Assembly (NCBI GenBank): GCA_036123135.1
Contig: JAZADZ010000020.1
Span: 1 to 41,024 of the forward strand
Source of the DNA: GCA-2716065 sp036123135
Lineage (GTDB): Bacteria; Bacteroidota; Bacteroidia; Flavobacteriales_D; Parvicellaceae
DNA length: 41,024 bases
Reading direction: 5' to 3'
Below, piece by piece: positions 26,701 to 34,263 of the stretch. The position numbers were made by a program, and so were the translations under genes. How positions within the stretch are numbered: position 1 is the first letter of the stretch; the number at the start of each line of letters is the position of its first letter. Below the pieces are notes generated by a model. The model was given only the letters and a program-made list of their open reading frames with translations. It ran no database searches and was not told the DNA's origin.

Positions 26701-27050
26701 AAAACGAAGACGGCTCAAAAAAAGGAAATGGATTAAAAAAAATCATCAAAGAATTAGAAAAAAACGAAGAAGATTTAATTAACAACAACCTAACTATCGA
26801 AACTCTAGAAAGACAACAACAAATAATGTCAAAACTCTTGGAGCACGAAAAAGCTTCAAGAGAACAAGAGAAAGAGAAAAAAAGAGAATCAAAAGAAATA
26901 AAAGAACAAGATTTTAGTAACCCAAATCAATTTCTTGAGTATAAGAGAAAAAAAGAAAAAGAAGCTGAATTGCTCAAGTCCGTTCCTCCCTCTTTAAGGC
27001 CTTATTACAAGACTAGAGTAAATGAGTATTTTAAAACCTTACAAGATTAA
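23763..27050 (+). CDS. DUF4175 family giant membrane-anchored coiled-coil protein
   Basis: A 1095-residue protein. The N-terminus has two membrane helices (residues about 27-48 and 55-82) and a third near residue 160 (LKPLIIALIVFLLLSFID), then a beta-rich extracytoplasmic region (residues about 190-480), then a very long charged coiled-coil part (about 490-1040) rich in Lys, Glu, Gln and Met, including a Met-Lys run (MEKMMEKMKQQLEQM) and a Gly/Lys/Ser stretch. This layout is that of the Bacteroidota DUF4175 family, whose role is unknown. It lies directly before an anti-sigma-like ATPase (1-base gap) and the ybeY-mnmG pair, a layout I know from other Flavobacteria. Confidence 0.85.
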   Translation: MSTFDDLILKLDTFIRKYYKNQLIKGGVYFGFLSISFFTLFALFEFFGEFGVLGRTFLFFGFITIGIGLLIYFILVPLLKIFRLGTLISHEKAADIIGRHFPEIQDKISNTLQLNAQKMDALSSIELINASIEKRANFFSSISFEKVISFKENLRHLKPLIIALIVFLLLSFIDNSIIFSSAERIINYTAESSTDFPFELNIENSNLTVLEQSDFELSFDVLGKQLPKQLFLKYENKIFTLKKNKRNFQYTFKNVTQNVPFSIVTKNNLSANFNLKVLPKPALSAFTVVVNYPTYTQLVSDTFENIGNLNVYEGSVINWNIKTKNVETLSLVFSDSTYSLSRFPSSFVKEFYQSQPYTFCASNSYSKYTDSSSYFIGVEKDNFPQIKVDETIDSSNKNIRYFSVQALDDFGFSALYFCVKKNNEAEVQKTLLKTNKQSSVFSFYHYVDLNTLKLSPGETAEYYFELFDNDGVNGPKKTTSKKTTYSSPSLREKEESENSKNNAFKKTLEKNIDDAMSLKNELAELKSSILNKNKLNWEDENKIKNYLNNRTKLENQLDKMINEIDTPSESLNEELMQKQKQLNQLFEDLMSDEMKKLYEELQQMMKELNKEKILENIEQLELSQEDLLKEMDRSLEQFKQLEMDKKLASLQKQLESLSKKQLKIAEETKQKKPDLFKLNEKQEKITEDFNFLSEEMKELEKLNDELEFKKNLPSFEDEKDQINKDLKESKESLELEKNKKASESQKKAGQKMQSLANDLQSLQQKMQAQSQEMDMKALRQLLENLISFSFDQEEVITTFKSLNSRDPKYVQTGQKQRQLEEDVKIIEDSLLALSKRVPQLGSHINSEVALIKNHLAKTIKYITERKTPQANANQQYVMTSVNNLALILDDVLKQLQKSLPGTGQCNKPGGNSKSSSSDMEKMMEKMKQQLEQMKKMMGEKSGEGKKKGKKPGKPSSEGLAKLAAQQAAIRKQIRELSQQQNEDGSKKGNGLKKIIKELEKNEEDLINNNLTIETLERQQQIMSKLLEHEKASREQEKEKKRESKEIKEQDFSNPNQFLEYKRKKEKEAELLKSVPPSLRPYYKTRVNEYFKTLQD

Positions 27051-27051
27051 A

Positions 27052-27477
27052 ATGGAAATACCTTTACCTTCTGTTATGCAAAAAATTAACTTCCCCTCAA
27101 ATGCCAACAACGTTCGTTTAGTTGAAAAGCTAGTAGATGACGTTTGTGCAGAAATAGGCGTTAATGAAGAAAAGTATGGAAATATTTTAATTGCGCTCAC
27201 TGAAGCTGTAAACAACGCTATTCATCACGGCAACTCACTAAACCCTGAAAAGATTACTACGGTACAATGTAAACAAAACAACCAAAAACTTACCTTTCTT
27301 GTTAAAGATGAGGGGGTTGGATTTGATTATGAAAATTTACCAGACCCAACTGATCCAGAAAACATAGAGAAACCTGATGGAAGAGGGATTTATCTAATGA
27401 AACACCTTTCCGATGAGCTTTCCTTTGAAAACAATGGGAGTAGCATTGAAATCTCATTTGAACTCTCAGCAAATTAA
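27052..27477 (+). CDS. Anti-sigma-factor-like ATP-binding protein (RsbW/HATPase_c type)
   Basis: A 141-residue single-domain GHKL ATPase starting at the ATG at 27052, one base after the DUF4175 stop; an in-frame upstream ATG (27022) lies inside that gene. The N box reads ILIALTEAVNNAIHHGN, the G1 box VKDEGVGFDYENLP and the G2-type segment GRGIYLMKHLSDEL, all typical of RsbW/SpoIIAB-like serine kinases that bind sigma factors or their antagonists. No sigma factor or anti-anti-sigma gene lies beside it, so its partner is unknown. Position between a membrane-anchored protein and ybeY is conserved in relatives as far as I recall. Confidence 0.85.
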   Translation: MEIPLPSVMQKINFPSNANNVRLVEKLVDDVCAEIGVNEEKYGNILIALTEAVNNAIHHGNSLNPEKITTVQCKQNNQKLTFLVKDEGVGFDYENLPDPTDPENIEKPDGRGIYLMKHLSDELSFENNGSSIEISFELSAN

Positions 27478-27491
27478 TTTCTTTAATTCAA

Positions 27492-27905
27492 GTGCCTGTA
27501 TTTTTTCACAATGAGGATGTTGATTTTCCTATTCAACAAAAGAATAAAAAAAAACGTTGGCTTAAAGATGTCATCGAACATTTAAATTTTAAACTTGGAA
27601 ACATTAGTGTTATTTTTTGCAGTGACGACTATCTTCTAAGCCTTAACAAGAAACATCTAAATCATAATTATTACACAGATGTGATTACCTTTAATTACTG
27701 TAGTAACAAAACCATTTCCGGAGATATATTTGTTTCTGTAGATCGGGTCAGAGCGTTTTCAATAGACACCAACACCTCTTTTCTTTCAGAAATTAATAGA
27801 GTTATTGTTCACGGTGTCTTACATTTGTGCGGATTTGACGATAAAAAACCTGACGAAATCTTAAGGATGCGAAAACTTGAAGATTTGTATTTAACAAAAT
27901 TATAA
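27492..27905 (+). CDS. ybeY: Endoribonuclease YbeY, rRNA maturation factor
   Basis: A 137-residue protein starting with GTG at 27492; no ATG occurs in the N-terminal half, so the GTG decides the start. YbeY processes the 16S rRNA 3' end and supports ribosome quality control. The zinc motif H3xH5xH is incomplete: HGVLHLCGFDD supplies His107 and His111, but the third position is Asp117 (the Flavobacteria I recall have a similar substitution). DVITFNY and SGDIFVSVDRV are other family segments. It lies between the RsbW-like gene (14-base gap) and mnmG (46-base gap). Confidence 0.9.
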   Translation: MPVFFHNEDVDFPIQQKNKKKRWLKDVIEHLNFKLGNISVIFCSDDYLLSLNKKHLNHNYYTDVITFNYCSNKTISGDIFVSVDRVRAFSIDTNTSFLSEINRVIVHGVLHLCGFDDKKPDEILRMRKLEDLYLTKL

Positions 27906-27936
27906 TCTTAAACATCTGATTTTCAATAAATTATAA

Positions 27937-27952
27937 AGTTTCACGTGAAACA
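27937..27952. promoter_or_regulatory. parS site 1 (ParB centromere-like site) at the mnmG start
   Basis: AGTTTCACGTGAAACA; the inner 14 bases GTTTCACGTGAAAC (27938-27951) are a perfect palindrome. It matches the chromosomal parS consensus TGTTNCACGTGAAACA in 15 of 16 positions. Its last base is the A of the mnmG ATG, so ParB binding could cover the mnmG start region. Confidence 0.8.
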
Positions 27953-29829
27953 TGGCGCTATTAAAAAAATATGATGTAATCGTTGTTGGTGGTGGACATG
28001 CGGGAAATGAAGCAGCTGCCGCCGCTGCAAACCTGGGCTCATCTGTCTTATTGATTACCATGAACATGGAGACAATAGGTCAAATGAGCTGCAACCCAGC
28101 CATTGGTGGTATTGCCAAAGGACAAATCGTAAGAGAAATTGATGCACTAGGCGGCAAAACAGGAATAGTTACTGACCAAAGCTCCATTCAGTTTAAGATG
28201 TTAAACCTTTCAAAGGGTCCTGCGATGTGGAGCCCTAGAGCTCAATGTGATCGAATGCTATTCAGTTCAAACTGGAGAAGAACGTTAGAGCAAACTAAAA
28301 ATATAGATTTCTGGCAGGATCTTGTTACTTCACTTTTGATAAAAAATGGTGCGGTTAATGGAGTTAAAACCGCAATGGGGGTGGAAATTCTATCAAAATC
28401 TGTTATTCTAAATAGTGGTACTTTTTTGAACGGAATTATACACCTTGGAGAAAAGCAATTTGGAGGCGGAAGAATGGGGGAGAGGGCTGCATTTGGAATC
28501 ACCGAACAATTGATCGAACATGGGTTTGAAGCTGGAAGAATGAAAACGGGAACACCACCACGGGTAGATGGAAGGACGATTGATTTTGAAAAAATGGAAG
28601 AGCAACCAGGCGATACAAACCCAACTCGTTTTTCTTATTCTTTTGTAGAGAATTATTTACCATCACAAAAAAGTTGTTTCATCACTTATACCAACAACAA
28701 TACCCACGAAATACTAAAGGAAGGTTTTGACCGAAGTCCAATGTTTAATGGAGCAATTAAATCTGTTGGACCAAGGTACTGCCCATCAATCGAAGATAAG
28801 ATTTCTCGATTTAGTCACCGGCCAAGACATCAAATTTTTGCAGAGCCCGAAGGTTGGAATACAATTGAATATTACATCAACGGATTTTCAAGTAGTTTAC
28901 CTGAAGAAATACAGCTTAAGGGGTTAAATAGTATACCTGGATTTGAAAATGCAAAAATGTTCCGGCCAGGGTATGCAGTTGAGTATGACTTTTTTCAGCC
29001 AACCCAGCTTAAGAGCACATTAGAAACCAAAAAGATAAGTAACTTGTTTTTTAGTGGTCAAATTAATGGTACTACTGGCTACGAGGAAGCTGCCGGTCAA
29101 GGTTTGATTGCTGGAATAAATGCGCACCAAAAGGTTAACAACAAAGAACCATTCGTTCTAAGCAGAGATGAGGCCTACATTGGAGTGCTAATAGATGACT
29201 TAATTACAAAAGGCACAAAAGAACCATATAGAATGTTTACATCAAGAGCAGAATATAGAATTTTGCTTCGCCAAGACAATGCAGACATCCGATTAACTGA
29301 AAGATCTCATAACGTTGGACTTGCTTCTGATGAGATGTTAAAAAAGGTAAAATCCAAGATAAACCTTACAAAAAAAACCATATCTTTTTTACGAAAAACA
29401 TCAACTTCCCCTGGTGAGATAAATACCATCCTAGAGGAAAAATCTTCTTCAAAAATAAAGCAGAAGATGAAAATTGATAAAGTACTATCTCGACCTAAGC
29501 TATCCATTGAAGATTTCATTGAAACAAACATTCCGTTAAAAAAATTCATCCAAAAAAATGATATTACTCGTGGGATATTAGAACAAGCAGAAATTGAAGT
29601 AAAATACATGGGTTACATTAGCCGGGAGAGAGATGTTGCAGAAAAAATTAGTCGCTTGGAAAAAGTGAAAATCCCGCTCGATATTGATTATAAAAAATTT
29701 TCTTCCCTATCAAACGAATCAAAAGAAAAACTCTCTTCAATCCGACCAACCTCTCTTGGACAAGCATCAAGAATAAGTGGTATTAAACCATCAGATATTA
29801 GTGTTCTTATGGTTTATTTAGGAAGATAA
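27952..29829 (+). CDS. mnmG: tRNA uridine-5-carboxymethylaminomethyl synthesis enzyme MnmG (GidA)
   Basis: A 625-residue FAD protein, normal length. With MnmE it modifies U34 of tRNAs reading NNA/NNG codons. The N-terminal FAD motif is VGGGHAGNEAAAAAANLG; where many relatives have HAGCEA there is Asn. Other family segments are MSCNPAIGGIAKGQIVREID, GTFLNGIIHLGEKQFGGGRM, TGTPPRVDGRTIDF, NGTTGYEEAAGQGLIAGINA and FTSRAEYRILLRQDNADIRL; the C-terminal helical domain contains IKPSDISVLMVYLG. Flanked on both sides by parS-like sites. mnmG genes often lie near the replication origin, which fits. Confidence 0.98.
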   Translation: MALLKKYDVIVVGGGHAGNEAAAAAANLGSSVLLITMNMETIGQMSCNPAIGGIAKGQIVREIDALGGKTGIVTDQSSIQFKMLNLSKGPAMWSPRAQCDRMLFSSNWRRTLEQTKNIDFWQDLVTSLLIKNGAVNGVKTAMGVEILSKSVILNSGTFLNGIIHLGEKQFGGGRMGERAAFGITEQLIEHGFEAGRMKTGTPPRVDGRTIDFEKMEEQPGDTNPTRFSYSFVENYLPSQKSCFITYTNNNTHEILKEGFDRSPMFNGAIKSVGPRYCPSIEDKISRFSHRPRHQIFAEPEGWNTIEYYINGFSSSLPEEIQLKGLNSIPGFENAKMFRPGYAVEYDFFQPTQLKSTLETKKISNLFFSGQINGTTGYEEAAGQGLIAGINAHQKVNNKEPFVLSRDEAYIGVLIDDLITKGTKEPYRMFTSRAEYRILLRQDNADIRLTERSHNVGLASDEMLKKVKSKINLTKKTISFLRKTSTSPGEINTILEEKSSSKIKQKMKIDKVLSRPKLSIEDFIETNIPLKKFIQKNDITRGILEQAEIEVKYMGYISRERDVAEKISRLEKVKIPLDIDYKKFSSLSNESKEKLSSIRPTSLGQASRISGIKPSDISVLMVYLGR

Positions 29830-30717
29830 TTGTTCCACGTGAAACACGAATTGATCGACATAAACGAATGCCCAATATGCAATTCGAAAAATAAAACAAG
29901 ACATCTTTCGGTTGTGGACCACAATGTGAGCAATGACGTTTTCACCATCTCAAAATGTTCTGACTGTGGTTTCCTATTTACCGACCCCATTCCATCAAAA
30001 GAGACAATCGGCAAATATTATAAAAGTGATAACTATATTTCTCATTCTGGAACAAAAAAAGGGTTAATTAATTCCGTGTATCATATTGTAAGAAATTATC
30101 AAATTTCTAAAAAAGAACAACTGATTAGCGCACTAACGAATAAGAAAAAACTATTAGACATAGGATGTGGGACAGGGGAGTTTGTACAATTCTGTGAAGA
30201 AAAAGGTTGGCAAGTATTTGGAACCGAACCAGACACGAAAACAAGAGCACGTGTTCAAATCGAACGCGTATATTCTGACATTTGGGCACAAAAACTAAGT
30301 AAAGAAACTTTCTCGGTTGTTACGATGTGGCATGTTTTGGAGCATGTATATGAATTAAATAATAGTCTTAATAAGATTGTTTCTTTAATTGAAAAAAATG
30401 GTTTTCTTGTTGTTGCAGTTCCTAACCACGATTCGTTCGACGCTAAAAAATACAAGGAAAATTGGGTTGCATATGATGTGCCTATTCATTTACATCATTT
30501 CCGAAAAGAAGACATCAAAAACCTTTGTACTAAACATGATTTAAAACTTATTTCTGTCAAACCACTTATTTTTGATGCCTTTTACATCAGCCTACTAAGT
30601 GAACAAAAAAGGAATGGAAACGTTCTTTTTGGTTTTATCAATGGTCTCATTTCAAACATTAAGGCAAAAAAGAATAAAAACTACTCAAGTTTGATATACA
30701 TATTAAAAAAATGTTAA
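29830..30717 (+). CDS. Zinc-ribbon class I SAM-dependent methyltransferase
   Basis: A protein of 295 residues from the TTG at 29830, or 292 from the GTG at 29839; no ATG is near and both alternatives lie in parS site 2. The N-terminus has a zinc-ribbon-like pair (CPICNSKNKT and CSDCGFLFTDP). The Rossmann core has motif I LLDIGCGTGEFVQFCEEKGW, the acidic motif II region FGTEPDTKT and the post-II motif VTMWHVLEHVYE, typical of the Methyltransf_23 type. The substrate is unknown; in relatives such proteins act on sugars, lipids or quinones. Follows mnmG with no gap. Confidence 0.85.
   Translation: MFHVKHELIDINECPICNSKNKTRHLSVVDHNVSNDVFTISKCSDCGFLFTDPIPSKETIGKYYKSDNYISHSGTKKGLINSVYHIVRNYQISKKEQLISALTNKKKLLDIGCGTGEFVQFCEEKGWQVFGTEPDTKTRARVQIERVYSDIWAQKLSKETFSVVTMWHVLEHVYELNNSLNKIVSLIEKNGFLVVAVPNHDSFDAKKYKENWVAYDVPIHLHHFRKEDIKNLCTKHDLKLISVKPLIFDAFYISLLSEQKRNGNVLFGFINGLISNIKAKKNKNYSSLIYILKKC
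29831..29846. promoter_or_regulatory. parS site 2 (perfect ParB site) after mnmG
   Basis: TGTTCCACGTGAAACA, an exact match to the 16-base parS consensus known from Bacillus subtilis and many other bacteria. It begins two bases after the mnmG TAA and overlaps the likely start of the methyltransferase gene, encoding Phe-His-Val-Lys-His if read from the TTG. Confidence 0.9.
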
Positions 30718-30718
30718 T

Positions 30719-30814
30719 ATGCTTAATTTTAAGCGCCTTTTAATTCTTTTTGATGGTTACGCTTCAGTTTTAAGAAATACTTTGTCAGAACTTAAATATA
30801 AAGGTTTTGTATAA
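30719..30814 (+). CDS. Possible small ORF of 31 residues (doubtful)
   Basis: An ATG two bases after the methyltransferase stop opens a 31-codon frame beginning MLNFKRLLILFDGYASVL and ending at 30814, just before the convergent gpsA stop (30826). It contains a hydrophobic patch but no recognisable motif, and GCTTAA-TT-TTAAGC (30721-30734) within it is a small inverted repeat that could instead belong to a weak transcription stop. It may be neither a gene nor a terminator. Confidence 0.2.
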   Translation: MLNFKRLLILFDGYASVLRNTLSELKYKGFV

Positions 30815-30825
30815 TGTTTTGATTA

Positions 30826-31821
30826 TCAGTGCATTACAGACGAAAGTGCACTTATTGTCTTTTCTGGGGACTTGCCGTTGTGAACTATTTGAAAAACCGC
30901 ATCTGCAATGGGTGCGCTAACCTTATATTTTTTATTCAGCTCATTGACACAACTGCTAGCATGAAAACCCTCTGCAATCATTTTCATCTCATTTTTTGCT
31001 GCTTTTACGGAATGTCCACTTCCAATAAAATTTCCAAAACGTCGGTTTCTACTATGTAAAGAATATGAAGTTACAAGAAGATCTCCAAGATATGCTGTTG
31101 AATTTATTTGACGTTCAATTGGATATATTTTTTCAACAAAAGACTCAAGTTCCTTTATACAATTTGAAATGAGTACCGCTAAAAAATTATCTCCGTATCC
31201 GAGTCCATGACAAATGCCTGCTGAGATTGCATATATGTTCTTCAGGACTGCGGCCAACTCAATACCAAACAAATCCTGGCTAGTATATGAACGAATGTAC
31301 TTGGTTGAAAACTTTGCTGCTAGCAATTCTGCAATGGATATATTCTTACAAGCAAAAGTTAAATAACTAAGCTTTTCAGAAGCAACCTCCTCGGCATGAC
31401 AAGGACCAGAAATAATTGCTATTGATTGCTCTGGTACTTTAAATACCTCGTTGAAATATACTGCAGGTAATGCATTTTGCTGAGGAATAATTCCTTTAAC
31501 AGCAGAAACAATTATTTTTCCATTTAAAATTTTATATGGTATATTTTTAAAGATGTTGTGAATAAACTCTGATGGAATAGCCACAATAAGAATATCAGAG
31601 GAATCAATAAGTTCATTAATGTTTACAAAAAGTTTAACTTTTGCTACATCGATTACAGCAGAAGAAAGATACTTTGGATTGTGCTTAAACTCTGTGATAT
31701 GATTTTGCTGATCCTGTGACCTTAACCACCAATTAAGATGATTGTGAACTTGTAAAATTTTAACAATTGCTGTTGCCCAGCTACCTCCACCAATAACGCC
31801 AATCTTATAATTTTTTTTCAA
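30826..31821 (-). CDS. gpsA: Glycerol-3-phosphate dehydrogenase [NAD(P)+]
   Basis: A 331-residue enzyme reducing dihydroxyacetone phosphate to sn-glycerol 3-phosphate for phospholipid synthesis. The Rossmann motif GVIGGGSWATAIVKIL starts at residue 8; ILIVAIPSEF, KIIVSAVKGI and ISGPCHAEEVA mark the family, and the catalytic Lys sits in IELAAVLKNIYAISAGI. SRNRRFG and the EGFHASSCV segment complete it. Its start overlaps the end of idi by 17 bases, so it is the last gene of the rpiB-M28-idi-gpsA operon. Confidence 0.97.
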   Translation of the reverse strand: MKKNYKIGVIGGGSWATAIVKILQVHNHLNWWLRSQDQQNHITEFKHNPKYLSSAVIDVAKVKLFVNINELIDSSDILIVAIPSEFIHNIFKNIPYKILNGKIIVSAVKGIIPQQNALPAVYFNEVFKVPEQSIAIISGPCHAEEVASEKLSYLTFACKNISIAELLAAKFSTKYIRSYTSQDLFGIELAAVLKNIYAISAGICHGLGYGDNFLAVLISNCIKELESFVEKIYPIERQINSTAYLGDLLVTSYSLHSRNRRFGNFIGSGHSVKAAKNEMKMIAEGFHASSCVNELNKKYKVSAPIADAVFQIVHNGKSPEKTISALSSVMH

Positions 31822-32341
31822 AATAATTTGAGTCTTTAATATGTTGGTTCAATTCTTTTATGCAAATTTTCAACCACTCTGTGTAGTTATTTGGGTGTTC
31901 GATAATTTCTTTATCCAAATCCGTCAGGCTAATGTACCTGTAACTGGCTACTTCAGCTGGATTAGGAATGGGAAGGGTGTCGCTTTTACCAACAAAAACC
32001 CAATCTAATTCATGTTCAATTAAACCTTTATCAAGGTGGGCTTTATAAATAAAACTAAAAACATTCTCCAAATTACATACCATCCCCATTTCCTCATTTA
32101 ATCTTCGGTTAGCTGCGTCTAAAAATGATTCATTTTTTCTTGGATGACTACAACAGGTGTTGGTCCAAAGACCACCAGAATGATATTTAATATGTGCTCT
32201 TTGTTGTAATAATAATTCATTGTTAGAATTGAAAACGAAAACAGAAAAAGCTCTATGCAATAGCCCTTTTTGATGTGCCTCCATTTTCTCCATAAAGCCC
32301 TGAACATTATTATCTTTATCAACTAAAACTACCTCTTCCAT
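31805..32341 (-). CDS. idi: Isopentenyl-diphosphate delta-isomerase, type 1
   Basis: A 178-residue Nudix-fold enzyme that interconverts isopentenyl and dimethylallyl diphosphate, the building blocks of quinones, carotenoids and undecaprenol. The active site shows Cys63 (WTNTCCSHPRK), the metal-binding His residues including HRAFSVFVFNSN, the Nudix-like stretch AANRRLNEEMGM, and Glu111 (HELDWVFVG). It lies 4 bases after the peptidase gene and overlaps gpsA. Confidence 0.96.
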   Translation of the reverse strand: MEEVVLVDKDNNVQGFMEKMEAHQKGLLHRAFSVFVFNSNNELLLQQRAHIKYHSGGLWTNTCCSHPRKNESFLDAANRRLNEEMGMVCNLENVFSFIYKAHLDKGLIEHELDWVFVGKSDTLPIPNPAEVASYRYISLTDLDKEIIEHPNNYTEWLKICIKELNQHIKDSNYFEKKL

Positions 32342-32345
32342 TCAA

Positions 32346-33821
32346 TTAATTTAATTTTTTTTCTCTGTTCGCCAATTCCCATGCGGTATAAAACACATAC
32401 TTTGCAGTAAGATGGAGCTTGTCAAAATTAATCTTTTCATAATCATCTGTAGGTTTGTGATAATCTTTGTGAATACCACTAAAGTAGAAGATTACTGGTA
32501 TGTTGTTTTTTGCAAAATTGTAATGATCCGATCTGTAATAGAATTTATTTGGATCTGATTCTTTATTGTACCTGTAATCAAGCTCCATATTAATAAAGCT
32601 ACTGTTTATTTTTTCACTAATGTTGTGTAAATCACTGCTAATCTTATCTGAACCAATTAAATAAATGTAATTTATATTGGTGTGAATTGTATCCATTCGA
32701 CCCACCATATCAATATTCAAATCTACTATTGTGTTCTCTAGAGGGTATATTGGATTGTCTGTATAATATCTAGAACCAAATAGCCCCTTTTCCTCACCTG
32801 AAACAGCAAGAAACAACACACTTCTTTTAGACCCTATCCCCCTTTTTTTTGCTTCACTAAAGGCTTTTGCCAGTGAAAGCAAACAAACCGTACCTGATCC
32901 ATCATCATCGGCACCATTACACACCTCTCCGTTGTCAAATCCTATATGATCGTAATGAGCTGATATAACTACTATTTCGTCCTTAAGCTCATTACCTTCA
33001 ATGAAACCTATTACATTTTCAGCTTCGGCCAAATAATTAACATCAACAGAAAAATCTACAAAAGCACTATCAAAATTTGTGTTAATATATAACTCTTTTG
33101 AAATGCAAAAGTTTGGTAAATATGTTGCTTTTGTAACCACATCCTGGTGCATACGCATTTGTGGATAAAGCAGGTATCTACCTATTCTTTCAACAGAGGA
33201 TTGATAATCTTTTTTTACTGTAATTACCCCAACAGCACCTTTTTCTTTTGCTGCACTTTGTTTTTTTCTCCAATTTTCCCAGCTACTTGATAACTCAGAA
33301 CCCTCTGGAATTCCTTCCTTTAAAAGAACCACCTTATTTTTCACACTGACGTTAAGATAGTCGTTGTACTTCTCATCTGCTATACCATAACCTACGTCAA
33401 CAATCGGCACATTAGAAATATTCGTATCCATTGAATTTCCAAATAAATAAAAATCATTAATACGGGTTAATTTCTTTCCGTTTATGGCTAACTCCACACG
33501 ATTAAAATCAATTACAGAGACATTGAATTTTTGAAAATAATCTCCTGTTTTAGTTGGCGAAACACCATAGCTGATTAGTTGTTTTTTAATGAAGGCTGCT
33601 GCTTTTTTTTGACCTGGTTTTGTGGTTTCTCTTCCCTCTAAAGAATCAGAGGATAAGACAGAAAGATTTGCCATTAAATCTTCCATTCGAATTTCTTTAA
33701 CTAATTCTTGAGCGTCTGTATAATTTGCTTCTAATTTTATTTTCTGCGTTTTATTAAAAAGAGCACAAGAATAAAAAAGGAAGGGAAATAATAAGTAAAT
33801 AAAACGCTGCTGTTTAATCAC
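32346..33821 (-). CDS. M28 family zinc metallopeptidase, putative lipoprotein
   Basis: A 491-residue peptidase. The N-terminus has a lipoprotein-like signal (YLLFPFLFYSCALF). Residues about 150-250 hold a PA-type insertion (KGAVGVITVKKDYQ). The zinc-binding ligands of the M28 family are readable: His near residue 289 (AHYDHIG), Asp (NGADDDGSGTVCLL), the Glu pair of SGEEKGLFGSRYY, Asp (NIDMVGRMD), and the His of KDYHKPTDDYEKINF. Likely an exported aminopeptidase. It carries an A8-G5 run on the coding strand at 32839-32851, a possible slippage site. The start overlaps rpiB by 8 bases. Confidence 0.92.
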   Translation of the reverse strand: MIKQQRFIYLLFPFLFYSCALFNKTQKIKLEANYTDAQELVKEIRMEDLMANLSVLSSDSLEGRETTKPGQKKAAAFIKKQLISYGVSPTKTGDYFQKFNVSVIDFNRVELAINGKKLTRINDFYLFGNSMDTNISNVPIVDVGYGIADEKYNDYLNVSVKNKVVLLKEGIPEGSELSSSWENWRKKQSAAKEKGAVGVITVKKDYQSSVERIGRYLLYPQMRMHQDVVTKATYLPNFCISKELYINTNFDSAFVDFSVDVNYLAEAENVIGFIEGNELKDEIVVISAHYDHIGFDNGEVCNGADDDGSGTVCLLSLAKAFSEAKKRGIGSKRSVLFLAVSGEEKGLFGSRYYTDNPIYPLENTIVDLNIDMVGRMDTIHTNINYIYLIGSDKISSDLHNISEKINSSFINMELDYRYNKESDPNKFYYRSDHYNFAKNNIPVIFYFSGIHKDYHKPTDDYEKINFDKLHLTAKYVFYTAWELANREKKLN

Positions 33822-34242
33822 AATTAATTTTATTTACCCTTCTTAAGTGCCTTCCTCCCTCAAATTCAGTATGTAAAAAAGTATCGACAATTTCAAGGGC
33901 TTGACTCTCAGTAATAAATCTTGCCGGCAACGATAAAACATTCGCATTGTTGTGTTTTCTTGCAAGAGCAGCTATGTCTTTATTCCAGCAAATGGCCGCT
34001 CGGATATTTTTATATTTATTTGCTACCATACTTACACCGTTTGCACTTCCACATATAAGAATAGCTGTAGGAACATTATTTGTTAGCATGTCTTCTATCA
34101 GCTTATGAGCATAGTCAGGATAGTCAACGCTCTCTGTGCTAGAAGGACCAAGATCATTAACTTCATAATTGGTTATTAGACATTTAGTAATTGCAGATTT
34201 TAACTCTACGCCAGCATGATCAGAACTAATATTAATCTTCAT
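33814..34242 (-). CDS. rpiB: Ribose-5-phosphate isomerase B
   Basis: A 142-residue enzyme of the pentose phosphate path. The N-terminal SSDHAGVELK carries Asp8-His9, the catalytic Cys64 lies in ILICGSANGVSMVANKYK, and AAICWNKDIAALARKHNNANVLSLPAR is the family segment that follows. The CGSANG form instead of CGTGIG is what I recall from Flavobacteria. It is the first gene of a tightly packed leftward operon (overlap of 8 bases with the peptidase gene). Confidence 0.95.
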   Translation of the reverse strand: MKINISSDHAGVELKSAITKCLITNYEVNDLGPSSTESVDYPDYAHKLIEDMLTNNVPTAILICGSANGVSMVANKYKNIRAAICWNKDIAALARKHNNANVLSLPARFITESQALEIVDTFLHTEFEGGRHLRRVNKINCD

Positions 34243-34263
34243 TTCTTTTTATTAACATAAAAA

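Noticed and set aside
30248..30253. Further CACGTG cores, here and near 1519, as additional parS sites.
   Set aside because: The flanking bases do not form the GTTnCACGTGnAAC palindrome.
33160..33168. A perfect DnaA box, TGTGGATAA.
   Set aside because: It is single and lies inside the M28 peptidase coding sequence; one chance copy is expected in a window of this size.
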